Part shown: in pieces, positions 16,475 to 25,287 of the stretch
How the letters are laid out: each line of letters opens with the position of its first letter
Numbering within the stretch: the stretch's first letter is position 1
Origin: Bacteroidota bacterium
GTDB lineage: Bacteria; Bacteroidota; Bacteroidia; B-17B0; Aurantibacillaceae
Length of the DNA: 64,000 nucleotides
Reading direction: 5' to 3'
Assembly: GCA_025363015.1 (NCBI GenBank)
Contig: JANYEQ010000035.1
Location: forward strand, 1 to 64,000
Made by a program: the position numbers and the translations under genes
The notes under the pieces: model-generated
What the model was told of the DNA's origin: nothing
The model's input: only the letters and a program-made list of their open reading frames with translations
Database searches by the model: none

Positions 16475-17884
16475 ATGAAACATTTTTTTATTTTTTTGTT
16501 TGTAATAAGTTTAAGCTGCATTAAAGGTCAACAAGCTTGGGATTTGCAACAGTGTATTAGTTATGCTACAAATCATAATATTAGTTTAAAGCAAAGTGCC
16601 TTAACTAACGAATTAAATAAAAATAATACTATACAAAGTAAAGCGGGTATTTTACCTACTTTAAATTTAGGCGCATCACATACTTATAACTTTGGTCAAA
16701 CTATTGATAGGTTTACTAATACGTTTGCCAATACGCAAGTATTATCTCAAAATTTTTATATAAGCAGTAATGTGGTTTTATGGAGCGGCTTAAGCCAGCA
16801 CAACACCATTAAAGCCAATGAATACAAATATTTAAGCGGTGTTGAAAATTTAAAACAACAGCAAAACGATTTAAGTTTAAATGTGGCCAACGCCTACATT
16901 ACTTTAATTTTTACCGACGAGTTATTAAAAATTTCGACCAACCAATATGCTATTACTAAAGAGCAGTTAGAGCGTACACAAAAATTAGTTAATGCTGGAG
17001 CCTTAGCTAAAAGTGTTGAGTATGATGTAAAAGCCCAATTAGCAAGCGAAGATGTAAATATTACTACAGCCGATAATAATTACCAATTAGCACTTTTAAA
17101 CTTAAAGCAACTGCTAAATTTAGATACTGTTACCAATTTTAGCATTGCTAAGCCAAATATTGATGTACAAGAAAATACTTTACTTGCAAATAATATACAG
17201 TATGTTTACGAAACGGCTTTAAAAAACCAACCAAGTATAAAAAGTGCAGAATACACTATTAAAAGTGCAGAAAAAACATTGGCGGCAAGTAAAGGTAGGA
17301 TAAGCCCAAGTTTAAGTTTAACAGGTAGTATGGGTACTGGTTATTCTGGCTTAGGTAAAGAATTTGTAAGTGCTAATATTAGTGGGTTTCAAGCAAGTGG
17401 AATTACTAATAAAGGCGATACTGTATTTACACCAATTACAAATTATGTAACTCGTAAAAAGCCATTTGCTGACCAGTTTAAAGATAATGTAAATAAAAGT
17501 ATTGGTTTTACTTTAAATGTACCTTTATATAATGGTTTGCAAACACATACCGCTGTAAAAAACGCAAAAATAAATGCATTAAATGCACGTTTTAGCCAAG
17601 ATTTGGTGGAGCAAAATTTATACAAAACTATTGCTCAAGCCTTTGCTAATGCTAAGGCCGCCTTAAATAAATATAACGCTACCAAAGCCAGTGTGGATGC
17701 CGCTAACGAATCATTTAAATATGCACAACAAAAATTTAATGCTGGAGCCATTAGTGCTTTTGATTTTAATTCGGCTAAAAACCGTTTGTTTGCTGCGGAA
17801 AGTAATTTGCTACAAAGTAAATACGACTACATTTTTAAATTAAAAGTGTTAGATTATTACCAGGGTAAGCCGCTAACATTATAA
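16475..17884 (+). CDS. TolC family outer-membrane efflux protein
   Basis: The 469-residue protein has a signal peptide and the two-fold repeated TolC layout: WDLQQCISYATNHNISLKQ near the start, long coiled helices, LNVPLYNGLQTHTAV near 350, and the second-half NAGAISAFDFNSAKNRLF. It would form the outer-membrane duct of an RND or ABC efflux/type I secretion system, but no membrane-fusion or pump gene is adjacent. The next gene starts 9 bases later. Confidence 0.9.
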   Translation: MKHFFIFLFVISLSCIKGQQAWDLQQCISYATNHNISLKQSALTNELNKNNTIQSKAGILPTLNLGASHTYNFGQTIDRFTNTFANTQVLSQNFYISSNVVLWSGLSQHNTIKANEYKYLSGVENLKQQQNDLSLNVANAYITLIFTDELLKISTNQYAITKEQLERTQKLVNAGALAKSVEYDVKAQLASEDVNITTADNNYQLALLNLKQLLNLDTVTNFSIAKPNIDVQENTLLANNIQYVYETALKNQPSIKSAEYTIKSAEKTLAASKGRISPSLSLTGSMGTGYSGLGKEFVSANISGFQASGITNKGDTVFTPITNYVTRKKPFADQFKDNVNKSIGFTLNVPLYNGLQTHTAVKNAKINALNARFSQDLVEQNLYKTIAQAFANAKAALNKYNATKASVDAANESFKYAQQKFNAGAISAFDFNSAKNRLFAAESNLLQSKYDYIFKLKVLDYYQGKPLTL

Positions 17885-17893
17885 ATAAAAATA

Positions 17894-20314
17894 ATGTGTT
17901 ATCGCATTTTTATAACTTTATTTTTTTACACCTCTATTTATTTTTCTCAAACCCAAGCAGTAGAGTGGCATTATGTAGGCCCAAAACAAACTACCGAACA
18001 AGTAAAAGGCTTATATCAAAGTGTTTGGATAGATAGTACAAACGCAAATTATGTATTAGCGGGTAGCGCTTGTGGTGGTTTATTTAAAACCCAAAATGCA
18101 CTAGATAGTTTGCCAAATTGGGTAAATATAACAGATACTTACCAAGGTATAAATTTTGGTATAAGTGATATTGTTGTAAAACCTAATACTAATAATAAAA
18201 CAATTTATATAAGCACCGCGCAAATTGGTGGGGGTATGCCCGAAACCTACGGTAATGGTATTTTAAAAACTATAGATGCTGGTTTAACATGGCAAGCCAT
18301 TGGGCCAAAAGCCGAGAAAGCAAATTTATTCCCATTATTTGGTTTAAAAGCAAACCCGCAAAACCAAAATGAAATGATAGCGTATTCAAATCATAATGTA
18401 TATATAACCACAAACGATTGGCAAACATTTAAAAAAATAGAGTTTCCAATAAAAGATGTAACTGCGGGGTATAAAAATTGGAGCATTTGCGATGTTGAAT
18501 TTGCACCTTTTGAAACTGGGAAATTTTATGTAAGCACTAAAACGTATAACTATTACGAACCAAAATTATTTGTATGTACTAATTTTGGAAATACTTTAAA
18601 TGAAATTACTCCTACACTAAATAAGGGCGAACGTATAGAAATTGCAACTATTTTTTTACCTAAATATAAAGGTAAATTTTACATTGCTACTGGATGGGGA
18701 GAAGTGTTTATACAGTATTTTAATGGACAAGTATTTAGTAACAATATTAACCCACAAGGTATTGCACACGCTAATGGCGGCGCTTACTTTAATTTAGAGT
18801 TTGAAGTCAATCAAACAGATACAAGTGTAATGTATATTGCTATGACAGAGGTATCGAGAAGTTTAGATGGAGGGAAAACATTTAATAAAATTACAACCTA
18901 TAATGCGCATAACACACATGCAGATGTTAGAGCAATGCAACTTAGTAATAGCACTTATAAAGGCTTAAATGATAAATTATTTTTAGCAAACGATGGTGGT
19001 ATTTCGTATTTACAAAATTGTAAAACACTTGCATGGCAAAGCTTAAATGGAATTGGATTAAACGCCAATATGTTTTGGGGTATAGATGTAGCCCAAAGCG
19101 ATACCCTGCTTTTAGCCGCTGGTGCACAAGATAATGGCAATTTTTTAATTAAAGAAAATACAAGTTTTAATAATGTAAACTCTTGTGGCGATGGGTATTT
19201 AACAGCAGTAATAAATCCACATTCGGCAGTGGGCGAGTGTAATGCCCCCTCTTTAATTTATTGGAATTTAAAAACCAACCAGCATAATTATTTAAACGTA
19301 CCCGATGAATTTTATGACGGACGTCGTCCAATTAAATATATAGATACAATGGTATATATTGGGCACCATCATATTTGGCGCATGAGTATACGTAGTTTAG
19401 AAAATAACCAAACACAATTTGAAAAATTTGCCGATTTACCATTTTATAAAAACCAAACGGGCGAACAAAAAAGTCCAACTTTAAAAAATTTTATAATACA
19501 TAAAAATACAGTAATTGCCAGTTTTCATAATCCTAATTGGGAATCAACTAACACTGGTAAACTTATTTTTTGCGAAGATATTACAAGTAAAACGCCAAAT
19601 TGGGTTGATTTAACGCCCATTGCAGTGCATGGCAATAGCTTAGAAATTTGTAGATGGGCTGAAATTACTTCCTTAATAAGCGATGAAATAAATGAAAACG
19701 TTTTTTATTTTGTTAGTAGAGATGTGTTTAATCAAACCAATTCGCGTTTATTTAAAATGAATTATTTTATTGATTCAAATAAATGCATTGTTACCGAAAT
19801 TAACTACAATTTACCAAAATTAGGCATTAACAAACTAATTATTGATAAGTACAGTAATGTAATGTATGCTGCCCTTGATGATGGAATTTATTACCGAGAT
19901 TTAATAACAGATACGTTAATATGGCATAAATTAAATGGTATAAGCAACAAGCTACCAAATGTTATGATGCTAGATTTGGCTATTAATTATGCTACAAATA
20001 CCCTATTTGTTAGTGCTTATGGGCGCGGCATTTATAAAAGCCAATTAGTAAATAATTATCAATTAAAAATAACCATTACTAAAAATAAAATAGAAACACA
20101 GCCTATAAAAATTGATGGTACTTTAATCATACAAAAGAAAAAAAATTATACAATTACCAATAAACTTATAATTTGTAAAGGCTCTATTATTTATCTTCAC
20201 AAAGGAAGCAGTTTAATTATTACTCATAAAAATTTAATTACAAACGAAAATAATGAGCCAATTGATTTAAATAATTTTATAAAAAAACATAAAACGGCTA
20301 AAATTATTTATTAA
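17894..20314 (+). CDS. Large secreted beta-propeller (sialidase/sortilin-like) protein
   Basis: The 806-residue protein starts with a signal peptide (ITLFFYTSIYFSQ) and continues with repeated blade-like units, for example GNGILKTIDAGLTWQAIGP, ITTNDWQTFKK and SRSLDGGKTFNKI, which are BNR/Asp-box-like repeats of VPS10-type propellers. AYGRGIYKSQL near 715 is a typical last blade. The final 90 residues are Lys/Ile/Asn-rich and do not form a clear T9SS sorting domain. Function is unknown; a cell-surface binding or enzymatic role is possible. Confidence 0.7.
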   Translation: MCYRIFITLFFYTSIYFSQTQAVEWHYVGPKQTTEQVKGLYQSVWIDSTNANYVLAGSACGGLFKTQNALDSLPNWVNITDTYQGINFGISDIVVKPNTNNKTIYISTAQIGGGMPETYGNGILKTIDAGLTWQAIGPKAEKANLFPLFGLKANPQNQNEMIAYSNHNVYITTNDWQTFKKIEFPIKDVTAGYKNWSICDVEFAPFETGKFYVSTKTYNYYEPKLFVCTNFGNTLNEITPTLNKGERIEIATIFLPKYKGKFYIATGWGEVFIQYFNGQVFSNNINPQGIAHANGGAYFNLEFEVNQTDTSVMYIAMTEVSRSLDGGKTFNKITTYNAHNTHADVRAMQLSNSTYKGLNDKLFLANDGGISYLQNCKTLAWQSLNGIGLNANMFWGIDVAQSDTLLLAAGAQDNGNFLIKENTSFNNVNSCGDGYLTAVINPHSAVGECNAPSLIYWNLKTNQHNYLNVPDEFYDGRRPIKYIDTMVYIGHHHIWRMSIRSLENNQTQFEKFADLPFYKNQTGEQKSPTLKNFIIHKNTVIASFHNPNWESTNTGKLIFCEDITSKTPNWVDLTPIAVHGNSLEICRWAEITSLISDEINENVFYFVSRDVFNQTNSRLFKMNYFIDSNKCIVTEINYNLPKLGINKLIIDKYSNVMYAALDDGIYYRDLITDTLIWHKLNGISNKLPNVMMLDLAINYATNTLFVSAYGRGIYKSQLVNNYQLKITITKNKIETQPIKIDGTLIIQKKKNYTITNKLIICKGSIIYLHKGSSLIITHKNLITNENNEPIDLNNFIKKHKTAKIIY

Positions 20315-20329
20315 ACATAAAATAAGTTT

Positions 20330-20370
20330 AAACAAAAAAGGTTAGCAATTAATTTGCTAACCTTTATATA
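20330..20370. terminator. Bidirectional Rho-independent terminator
   Basis: AAAGGTTAGCAA and TTGCTAACCTTT form a 12-bp stem with a 5-base loop, flanked by an A-tract on the left and T-rich bases on the right. It lies between the convergent propeller gene and the second OmpH gene and can end both transcripts. Confidence 0.8.
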
Positions 20371-20394
20371 AAAATTAAACTACTAATTTTTTAT

Positions 20395-20985
20395 TTATTT
20401 TCCTTTTGGTGTTGTTCCTGGTGTTTTTGGATTTTTAGGAGCTGTTGTTCCGCCTACACCTGGTATTACAGCAGCTGGCATACTATCTAATTTCTTTTTT
20501 ACTGCCAATAATATATCTTCACCTGCTTCGCTATATAATACTAGGCCTGTGCTTGTATCTAACACATATTTATAACCACCTTCTTTAGCAACTGCATCTA
20601 TACCTTTTTTAGCTTTTTCCATAATTGGGGCTGTTAATTCGCCATATTTACGTTGGTAATCTTGTTGTGCTTGTTGTCTAAAATCTTCAATACGTTTTTG
20701 TAATTGATTTAAGTCTTGTTGTTTATTTTGTTTAACTGGCTCGGCCATCGTAGCTTCTTTTTCTAAATAATCTTTATATTTAGTTTCTAACTCGGTTTGC
20801 ATTCCTAACACCTCGGCTTCAATACCTTTTAAATAATTTTGTGCTGCGTCTTTAGCTGTTTTCGTTTCTGGCATCATACTTATTAAAGAGTCTAAACTTA
20901 AATGCGCTGTTTTTTGTGCATTAGCAAATGTTAAACATCCAACTGATGCAATTACTAATGCTACTTTTTTAACCGAGTTTTTCAT
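20395..20985 (-). CDS. OmpH/Skp family periplasmic chaperone (second copy)
   Basis: The 196-residue protein has a signal peptide cut after ANAQ and an OmpH/Skp body: a long coiled coil (about 40-125, with LQKRIEDFRQQAQQDYQRK) then YVLDTSTGLVLYSEAGEDI, the conserved C-terminal piece. It ends in a Pro/Thr/Lys-rich tail. Skp-type trimers hold unfolded outer-membrane proteins in the periplasm. It follows a paralogue by 43 bases, so the two are an operon and may form mixed trimers. Confidence 0.87.
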   Translation of the reverse strand: MKNSVKKVALVIASVGCLTFANAQKTAHLSLDSLISMMPETKTAKDAAQNYLKGIEAEVLGMQTELETKYKDYLEKEATMAEPVKQNKQQDLNQLQKRIEDFRQQAQQDYQRKYGELTAPIMEKAKKGIDAVAKEGGYKYVLDTSTGLVLYSEAGEDILLAVKKKLDSMPAAVIPGVGGTTAPKNPKTPGTTPKGK

Positions 20986-21028
20986 AATTTATTGTTACGT
21001 TTTTATTTATGTTTTATATATGTTTTTT

Positions 21029-21553
21029 TTATTTTTTATACCCTAAGTAAACTAATACATCATCACTTTTATCATATTTACTATTTGCGTAAAGTATTGA
21101 TACTTGACCACTTTTATCTAATACAAAGCCTAAAGCGCTTTTTTCGGCAACGGCTTTAATAGCATTAAATACTTTATCTTGTATTGGTTTTACTAATTCT
21201 TGGCGTTTTTTGTATAATTCGCCATCCACTCCAAAACGTTGTTTTTGTAAGTCTTTTACTTCTTTTTCTTTATTAATAATTTCGTTTTCGCGTTTCTTTT
21301 TCATGTCTTCAGTTAAAAGAATTGCATCGGCTTGGTAGGCTTTATAAAGTTTGTCAATTTCGGTATATTTTGTTTCAATTTCTTTTTGCCATTGTATACT
21401 TGTTTTATCTAATTCACTTTGTGCCGCTTTATATTCAGGTATTTGCCCTAAAATATAGTCGGTATCAACATACCCAAACTTAGCAGCAGTATTTTGAGCA
21501 CTTAGAGTAAATGTACTTATTGCAATAATTAATGTTAAAATTATTTTTTTCAT
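21029..21553 (-). CDS. OmpH/Skp family periplasmic chaperone (first copy)
   Basis: I use the ATG at 21553 (MKKIILTLIIAISTFTLSAQ), since the track's TTG at 21592 would put 13 extra residues before an ordinary signal peptide. The 174-residue protein begins AAKFGYVDTDYILGQIPEY, the typical OmpH start, followed by a coiled coil rich in Lys/Glu and the closing LGFVLDKSGQVSILYAN strand-turn. It is the upstream member of a tandem Skp pair; in many Bacteroidota such pairs lie after bamA, which is not seen here. Confidence 0.87.
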   Translation of the reverse strand: MKKIILTLIIAISTFTLSAQNTAAKFGYVDTDYILGQIPEYKAAQSELDKTSIQWQKEIETKYTEIDKLYKAYQADAILLTEDMKKKRENEIINKEKEVKDLQKQRFGVDGELYKKRQELVKPIQDKVFNAIKAVAEKSALGFVLDKSGQVSILYANSKYDKSDDVLVYLGYKK

Positions 21554-21723
21554 TTTTTTTGTATTATAAATTATAAGCATACAACGTGCCAAATTACAAA
21601 TTATGCACTAATTAACTAAACTTAACACAAAGAAAGTAAATTTATATAAAATAAAAAACTTACTCTTACCACAAATGCCTAAATTATCTTAAAAAATGGT
21701 AATTTTTGTTTGGGTTTAATTTT

Positions 21724-22020
21724 TTAAGGTGTTGAAGCAATTAATTTTACAATAAACTGGCTCATCATTATAGCCACTGTACAGCTAAAAAATACAACAA
21801 TTAATCGTGCCCCATTTTTATAACTAAAACTTAAATGGCAAATTGTAAAGCCTATTGTAATTAAAAAGGGTATTAAACTCGCATTAAAAGTTAAACTTTG
21901 TACAAAATCACCTTTTAATAAAGCAATTAAAGCCCTTTGCATGCCGCAACCAGGACAGTCTATTCCCAAAAATAATTTAAATGAACAGGCAAATAAATGT
22001 TGCTCAAAAAATTGTAGCAT
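21724..22020 (-). CDS. DUF2752 small membrane protein
   Basis: The 98-residue protein has the DUF2752 signature CPGCGMQRALIALLKGD near residue 20 and then two hydrophobic segments. Function is unknown; the CPGCG motif may bind metal. It starts 1 base after the stop of the CCC-motif membrane protein, a pairing I recall as common in flavobacterial genomes. Confidence 0.85.
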   Translation of the reverse strand: MLQFFEQHLFACSFKLFLGIDCPGCGMQRALIALLKGDFVQSLTFNASLIPFLITIGFTICHLSFSYKNGARLIVVFFSCTVAIMMSQFIVKLIASTP

Positions 22021-22021
22021 T

Positions 22022-22423
22022 TTAGTGTAAAGCGCCCATGCGGGCCAAATTAAAGGCTAAAGTGCCAAATATTGCTACCATAATTATTATATAAACAATA
22101 AAAAGTGCGCCACAACTTATGCCAATTATAGCACATATTCTCCCTGCTTTCATATTTTTATACGATGCTAAAGTATAAGCATTTGGATTTGATAAATACA
22201 ATTTATTTGCCCCAGAAGCCAAAACAATTGATATAATTCCTAAGGCTATAGCAATTATGCCATAACACCAACAAAGTACAATTGATAATATACCCAGCAC
22301 CAAAACGCCTACACTGTTTGGTAAAGTTATTTGACCACCACCACCAATATTTTGGTTAAAATTATTGTACGGATTCTGATTGTTATCAATTGGTGTGGTA
22401 TTGTTTGTGTCGTTTACGTCCAT
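22022..22423 (-). CDS. CCC-motif/DUF4190-like membrane protein
   Basis: The 133-residue protein has a polar Asn/Gln-rich N terminus (about 1-35), then two membrane segments, the first with SIVLCWCYGIIAIALGIIS. A central segment NAYTLASYKNMKAGRICAIIG leads to a second helix. This is the pattern of the family annotated as CCC motif membrane protein. Function is unknown. It is directly upstream of the DUF2752 gene in the same operon. Confidence 0.75.
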   Translation of the reverse strand: MDVNDTNNTTPIDNNQNPYNNFNQNIGGGGQITLPNSVGVLVLGILSIVLCWCYGIIAIALGIISIVLASGANKLYLSNPNAYTLASYKNMKAGRICAIIGISCGALFIVYIIIMVAIFGTLAFNLARMGALH

Positions 22424-22595
22424 TTTAGTTTTTATTTAATTTATTTGTTAAAATTATAAAAATAATTAGGATAAAAAAATAATGAAATATAAATAGTGTT
22501 TATTAAAGGCTAATTGTTTAAACTATTTATATAATTAGCAATTTTTAAACAATTTTATTGTAACCTTTATAGTGTAAGGCATTTTAAATTAATAG

Positions 22596-25190
22596 TTGGA
22601 TAAACCAGAAAATAATAATCAAAAAAAATCTATTTTAAAAAAAACACTAAAGTTTTTTATGTGGTTTTTTATGGCTTTAACTTTATTAATTATTGCCGCA
22701 ATAGCCTTAGTTTTTATTTATGAAAAAGATGTAAAGGCTATAATAATTAAAGAACTAAATAAAAATTTGAAAGCTGAAGTTGTTATAAACCCAAGTAATA
22801 TTGATATTACTATTATTAAATCTTTTCCCGATTGCTCTTTACAATTTAAAGATGTGTTAATGTTTGAGGCTTCAAATACTAAAACCAGAGATACTTTGTT
22901 ATTTGCTAAACAATTAAATTTGTTTTTTAGTGTTAGCGATTTATGGAATAAAAAATACGATATAAAAAAAATTACATTAAATTCTTTTTACACAAATTTA
23001 AAAACATTTAAAAATGGCAAACCTAATTATGTTTTTTGGAATCAAGAACCCTCTGCTAATAGTTCAAAAAACGATAGTTTAAGTTTTAATTTGCAAGATA
23101 TTAAACTCATTAATGGTAATGTTTTATATACAGATTATAAAACAAAATTTAAAAGTAATATTACGATCAGTGCGCTTAGCTTTAGTGGTAATTTTAAAGA
23201 TAAAGATTATACTTTAACGTCCAAAGGGCAGCTAGTTATTAATAAAATAAGCTCGTATAAAAAAAATATTTTTCAAAACAAAAATTGCAATATTAACGTT
23301 GCGCTTAAGGTTACAAATACAAATTATAAAATAAATTCAGCTAGTATTACTTTAAATAAAATGCAATTTAACGTTGCTGGAGATTTTAAATATGAAGATA
23401 GTTTGCAAAATTTAGATTTAAATTACATAGTAAAAAATTTAGATATTGAGTCTGTATTATCTTTATTACCAGAGGCTTATAAACAAAAAACTAACGACTA
23501 CGAAAGCATGGGTAATTTTTATGCGAGTGGGAATATTAAATACAAAAATTTTGAATTTTCAACCAATAGTGCTTTTGGTATTGTAGATGCTAAAATCACC
23601 TATAAAGCAAAATCTATTACCGTCAAAGCTGTTAATTTAGAAGGGGTTTTAAATTATTCGCCGTTAAATTCAGAATTAGAATTAAAAAACATTTCGGCTA
23701 CATTAAATAACGATATACTAAACGGTAATTTAAACATTAATAATTTTAACCAACCTTTTATAAAAGCAAATTTAATTGCAAATGTTGATTTAGCCAATGT
23801 ATATGCCTTTTGGCCAATGGATACCCTAACTAAATTAAATGGTAAATTAAATTTATACGCTAGTATTAAAGGGCAGTTAAACGACTTAAAAACAAAAACA
23901 TTTTCTAATAATGTACAATTAAACTTAAACGCATCTATTAAAAACTTACAAGCACAATTTAAAGGCGATAATAAAATTTTTGCTATTGAAAGTTGCTCCT
24001 TAATGGCTGTTGATAGAGAAATTATAGTGCAAGATTTAAAATTAACTAGAGGTTCTAGCGATGTTTTACTAAACGGAAAAATGCCTGCCATGTTTAATTA
24101 TTTATTAGATGCTACACAGCCGCTCACTATTAATGGTAGTTTAGTTTCAACAAACTTTAATTTAGATGATTTTTTAGCCTCTACAAATTCAGCACAAACA
24201 ACTACAACAACTTTAATACCGGCTGGCATTAATTTTAAATTAGATGCAAACATTAGCAACTTTAAGTTTAATAAATTTGAAGCTCAAAAAATTGCAGGCA
24301 CCATTGAAATAAAAAATCAAAAAGCAATTATAAGTGATATGCACTTTAATACTATGGAAGGCGAGGCTAATGTTGATGCTTTTGCCGATAATTCTAACAA
24401 TAAATTAGAGGTAGTACTACAGGCCAATTTAAAAAACATAAACGTAAATCAATTATTTACAAGTGTAAATAATTTTGGGCAAACAACTTTACAAGATAAA
24501 AACATAAAAGGTTTTTTAACATCCACTATTGATTTTAGTTGTAATTGGAATACTAAACTAGAACCCGATTATAAATCGCTGCAAGCCACATCAGATATGA
24601 CGATTGAACGTGGTGAATTAGTTGATTTTAAGCCCTTATTTAGTCTTTCTAAATTTGTTAATTTACAAGATTTGCGACGTATTAAATTTTCAACGTTAAA
24701 AAGTACAATCGAAATAAAAAATAGTGTAATTATAATGCCTAAAACTGAGTTAAATAACTCCGCTTTAAATATAAGTTTTTGGGGTACACATTCGTTTAAT
24801 GATGAAATTGATTACCACATTCAATTACTAATTAGCGAATTATTATCTAAAAAACGCAAAAAAGATGATGCTGAATTTGGCATTATTGAAAATGATAAAG
24901 ATAACCGCCGAAGCGCATTTATATTAATGACAGGCACAATTGATAACCCAATAATCAAGTATGATAGAAAAGGATTAAAAGATAAAATTAAAACCGATAT
25001 TAAAGAAGAAAAACAAACACTAAAGAAATTATTAAAGGATGAATTTGGATTATTTAAAAAAGATTCAGCTACAAGTAAACAAATTATAAAAGCAAACAAT
25101 CAATTTGAATTAGAAAAACCAAACGTAAATAATTCCTCTAAAAAAACACTTCAAACGCCTAAGAAAAAAGCGGAAGACGACGATTTTTAA
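22596..25190 (+). CDS. AsmA-like inner-membrane anchored protein
   Basis: The 864-residue protein has one N-terminal membrane helix (about 17-40, MWFFMALTLLIIAAIALVFIY) and a long beta-rich periplasmic body. FKPLFSLSKFVNLQDLRRIKFSTLKSTIEIKN near 690 is the AsmA C-terminal region. AsmA-like proteins are thought to form grooved bridges carrying phospholipids between membranes. The start is a TTG (22596) since no ATG precedes the helix; an ATG within the helix would be too short. The last 90 residues are Lys-rich. It is monocistronic. Confidence 0.82.
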   Translation: MDKPENNNQKKSILKKTLKFFMWFFMALTLLIIAAIALVFIYEKDVKAIIIKELNKNLKAEVVINPSNIDITIIKSFPDCSLQFKDVLMFEASNTKTRDTLLFAKQLNLFFSVSDLWNKKYDIKKITLNSFYTNLKTFKNGKPNYVFWNQEPSANSSKNDSLSFNLQDIKLINGNVLYTDYKTKFKSNITISALSFSGNFKDKDYTLTSKGQLVINKISSYKKNIFQNKNCNINVALKVTNTNYKINSASITLNKMQFNVAGDFKYEDSLQNLDLNYIVKNLDIESVLSLLPEAYKQKTNDYESMGNFYASGNIKYKNFEFSTNSAFGIVDAKITYKAKSITVKAVNLEGVLNYSPLNSELELKNISATLNNDILNGNLNINNFNQPFIKANLIANVDLANVYAFWPMDTLTKLNGKLNLYASIKGQLNDLKTKTFSNNVQLNLNASIKNLQAQFKGDNKIFAIESCSLMAVDREIIVQDLKLTRGSSDVLLNGKMPAMFNYLLDATQPLTINGSLVSTNFNLDDFLASTNSAQTTTTTLIPAGINFKLDANISNFKFNKFEAQKIAGTIEIKNQKAIISDMHFNTMEGEANVDAFADNSNNKLEVVLQANLKNINVNQLFTSVNNFGQTTLQDKNIKGFLTSTIDFSCNWNTKLEPDYKSLQATSDMTIERGELVDFKPLFSLSKFVNLQDLRRIKFSTLKSTIEIKNSVIIMPKTELNNSALNISFWGTHSFNDEIDYHIQLLISELLSKKRKKDDAEFGIIENDKDNRRSAFILMTGTIDNPIIKYDRKGLKDKIKTDIKEEKQTLKKLLKDEFGLFKKDSATSKQIIKANNQFELEKPNVNNSSKKTLQTPKKKAEDDDF

Positions 25191-25287
25191 AATAACTTTA
25201 TAAGTTTTAAATTTAAATCAGTTTAGAAATTTTAATTATTTTTTTCTTCAAATTCAATCATTAACTTCAACTATTATTTTTAAAACT

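Noticed and set aside
20395-21553. Tandem OmpH genes as a recent duplication
   Set aside because: The two proteins differ strongly in sequence and tail; the pair is the usual ancient arrangement in the phylum.
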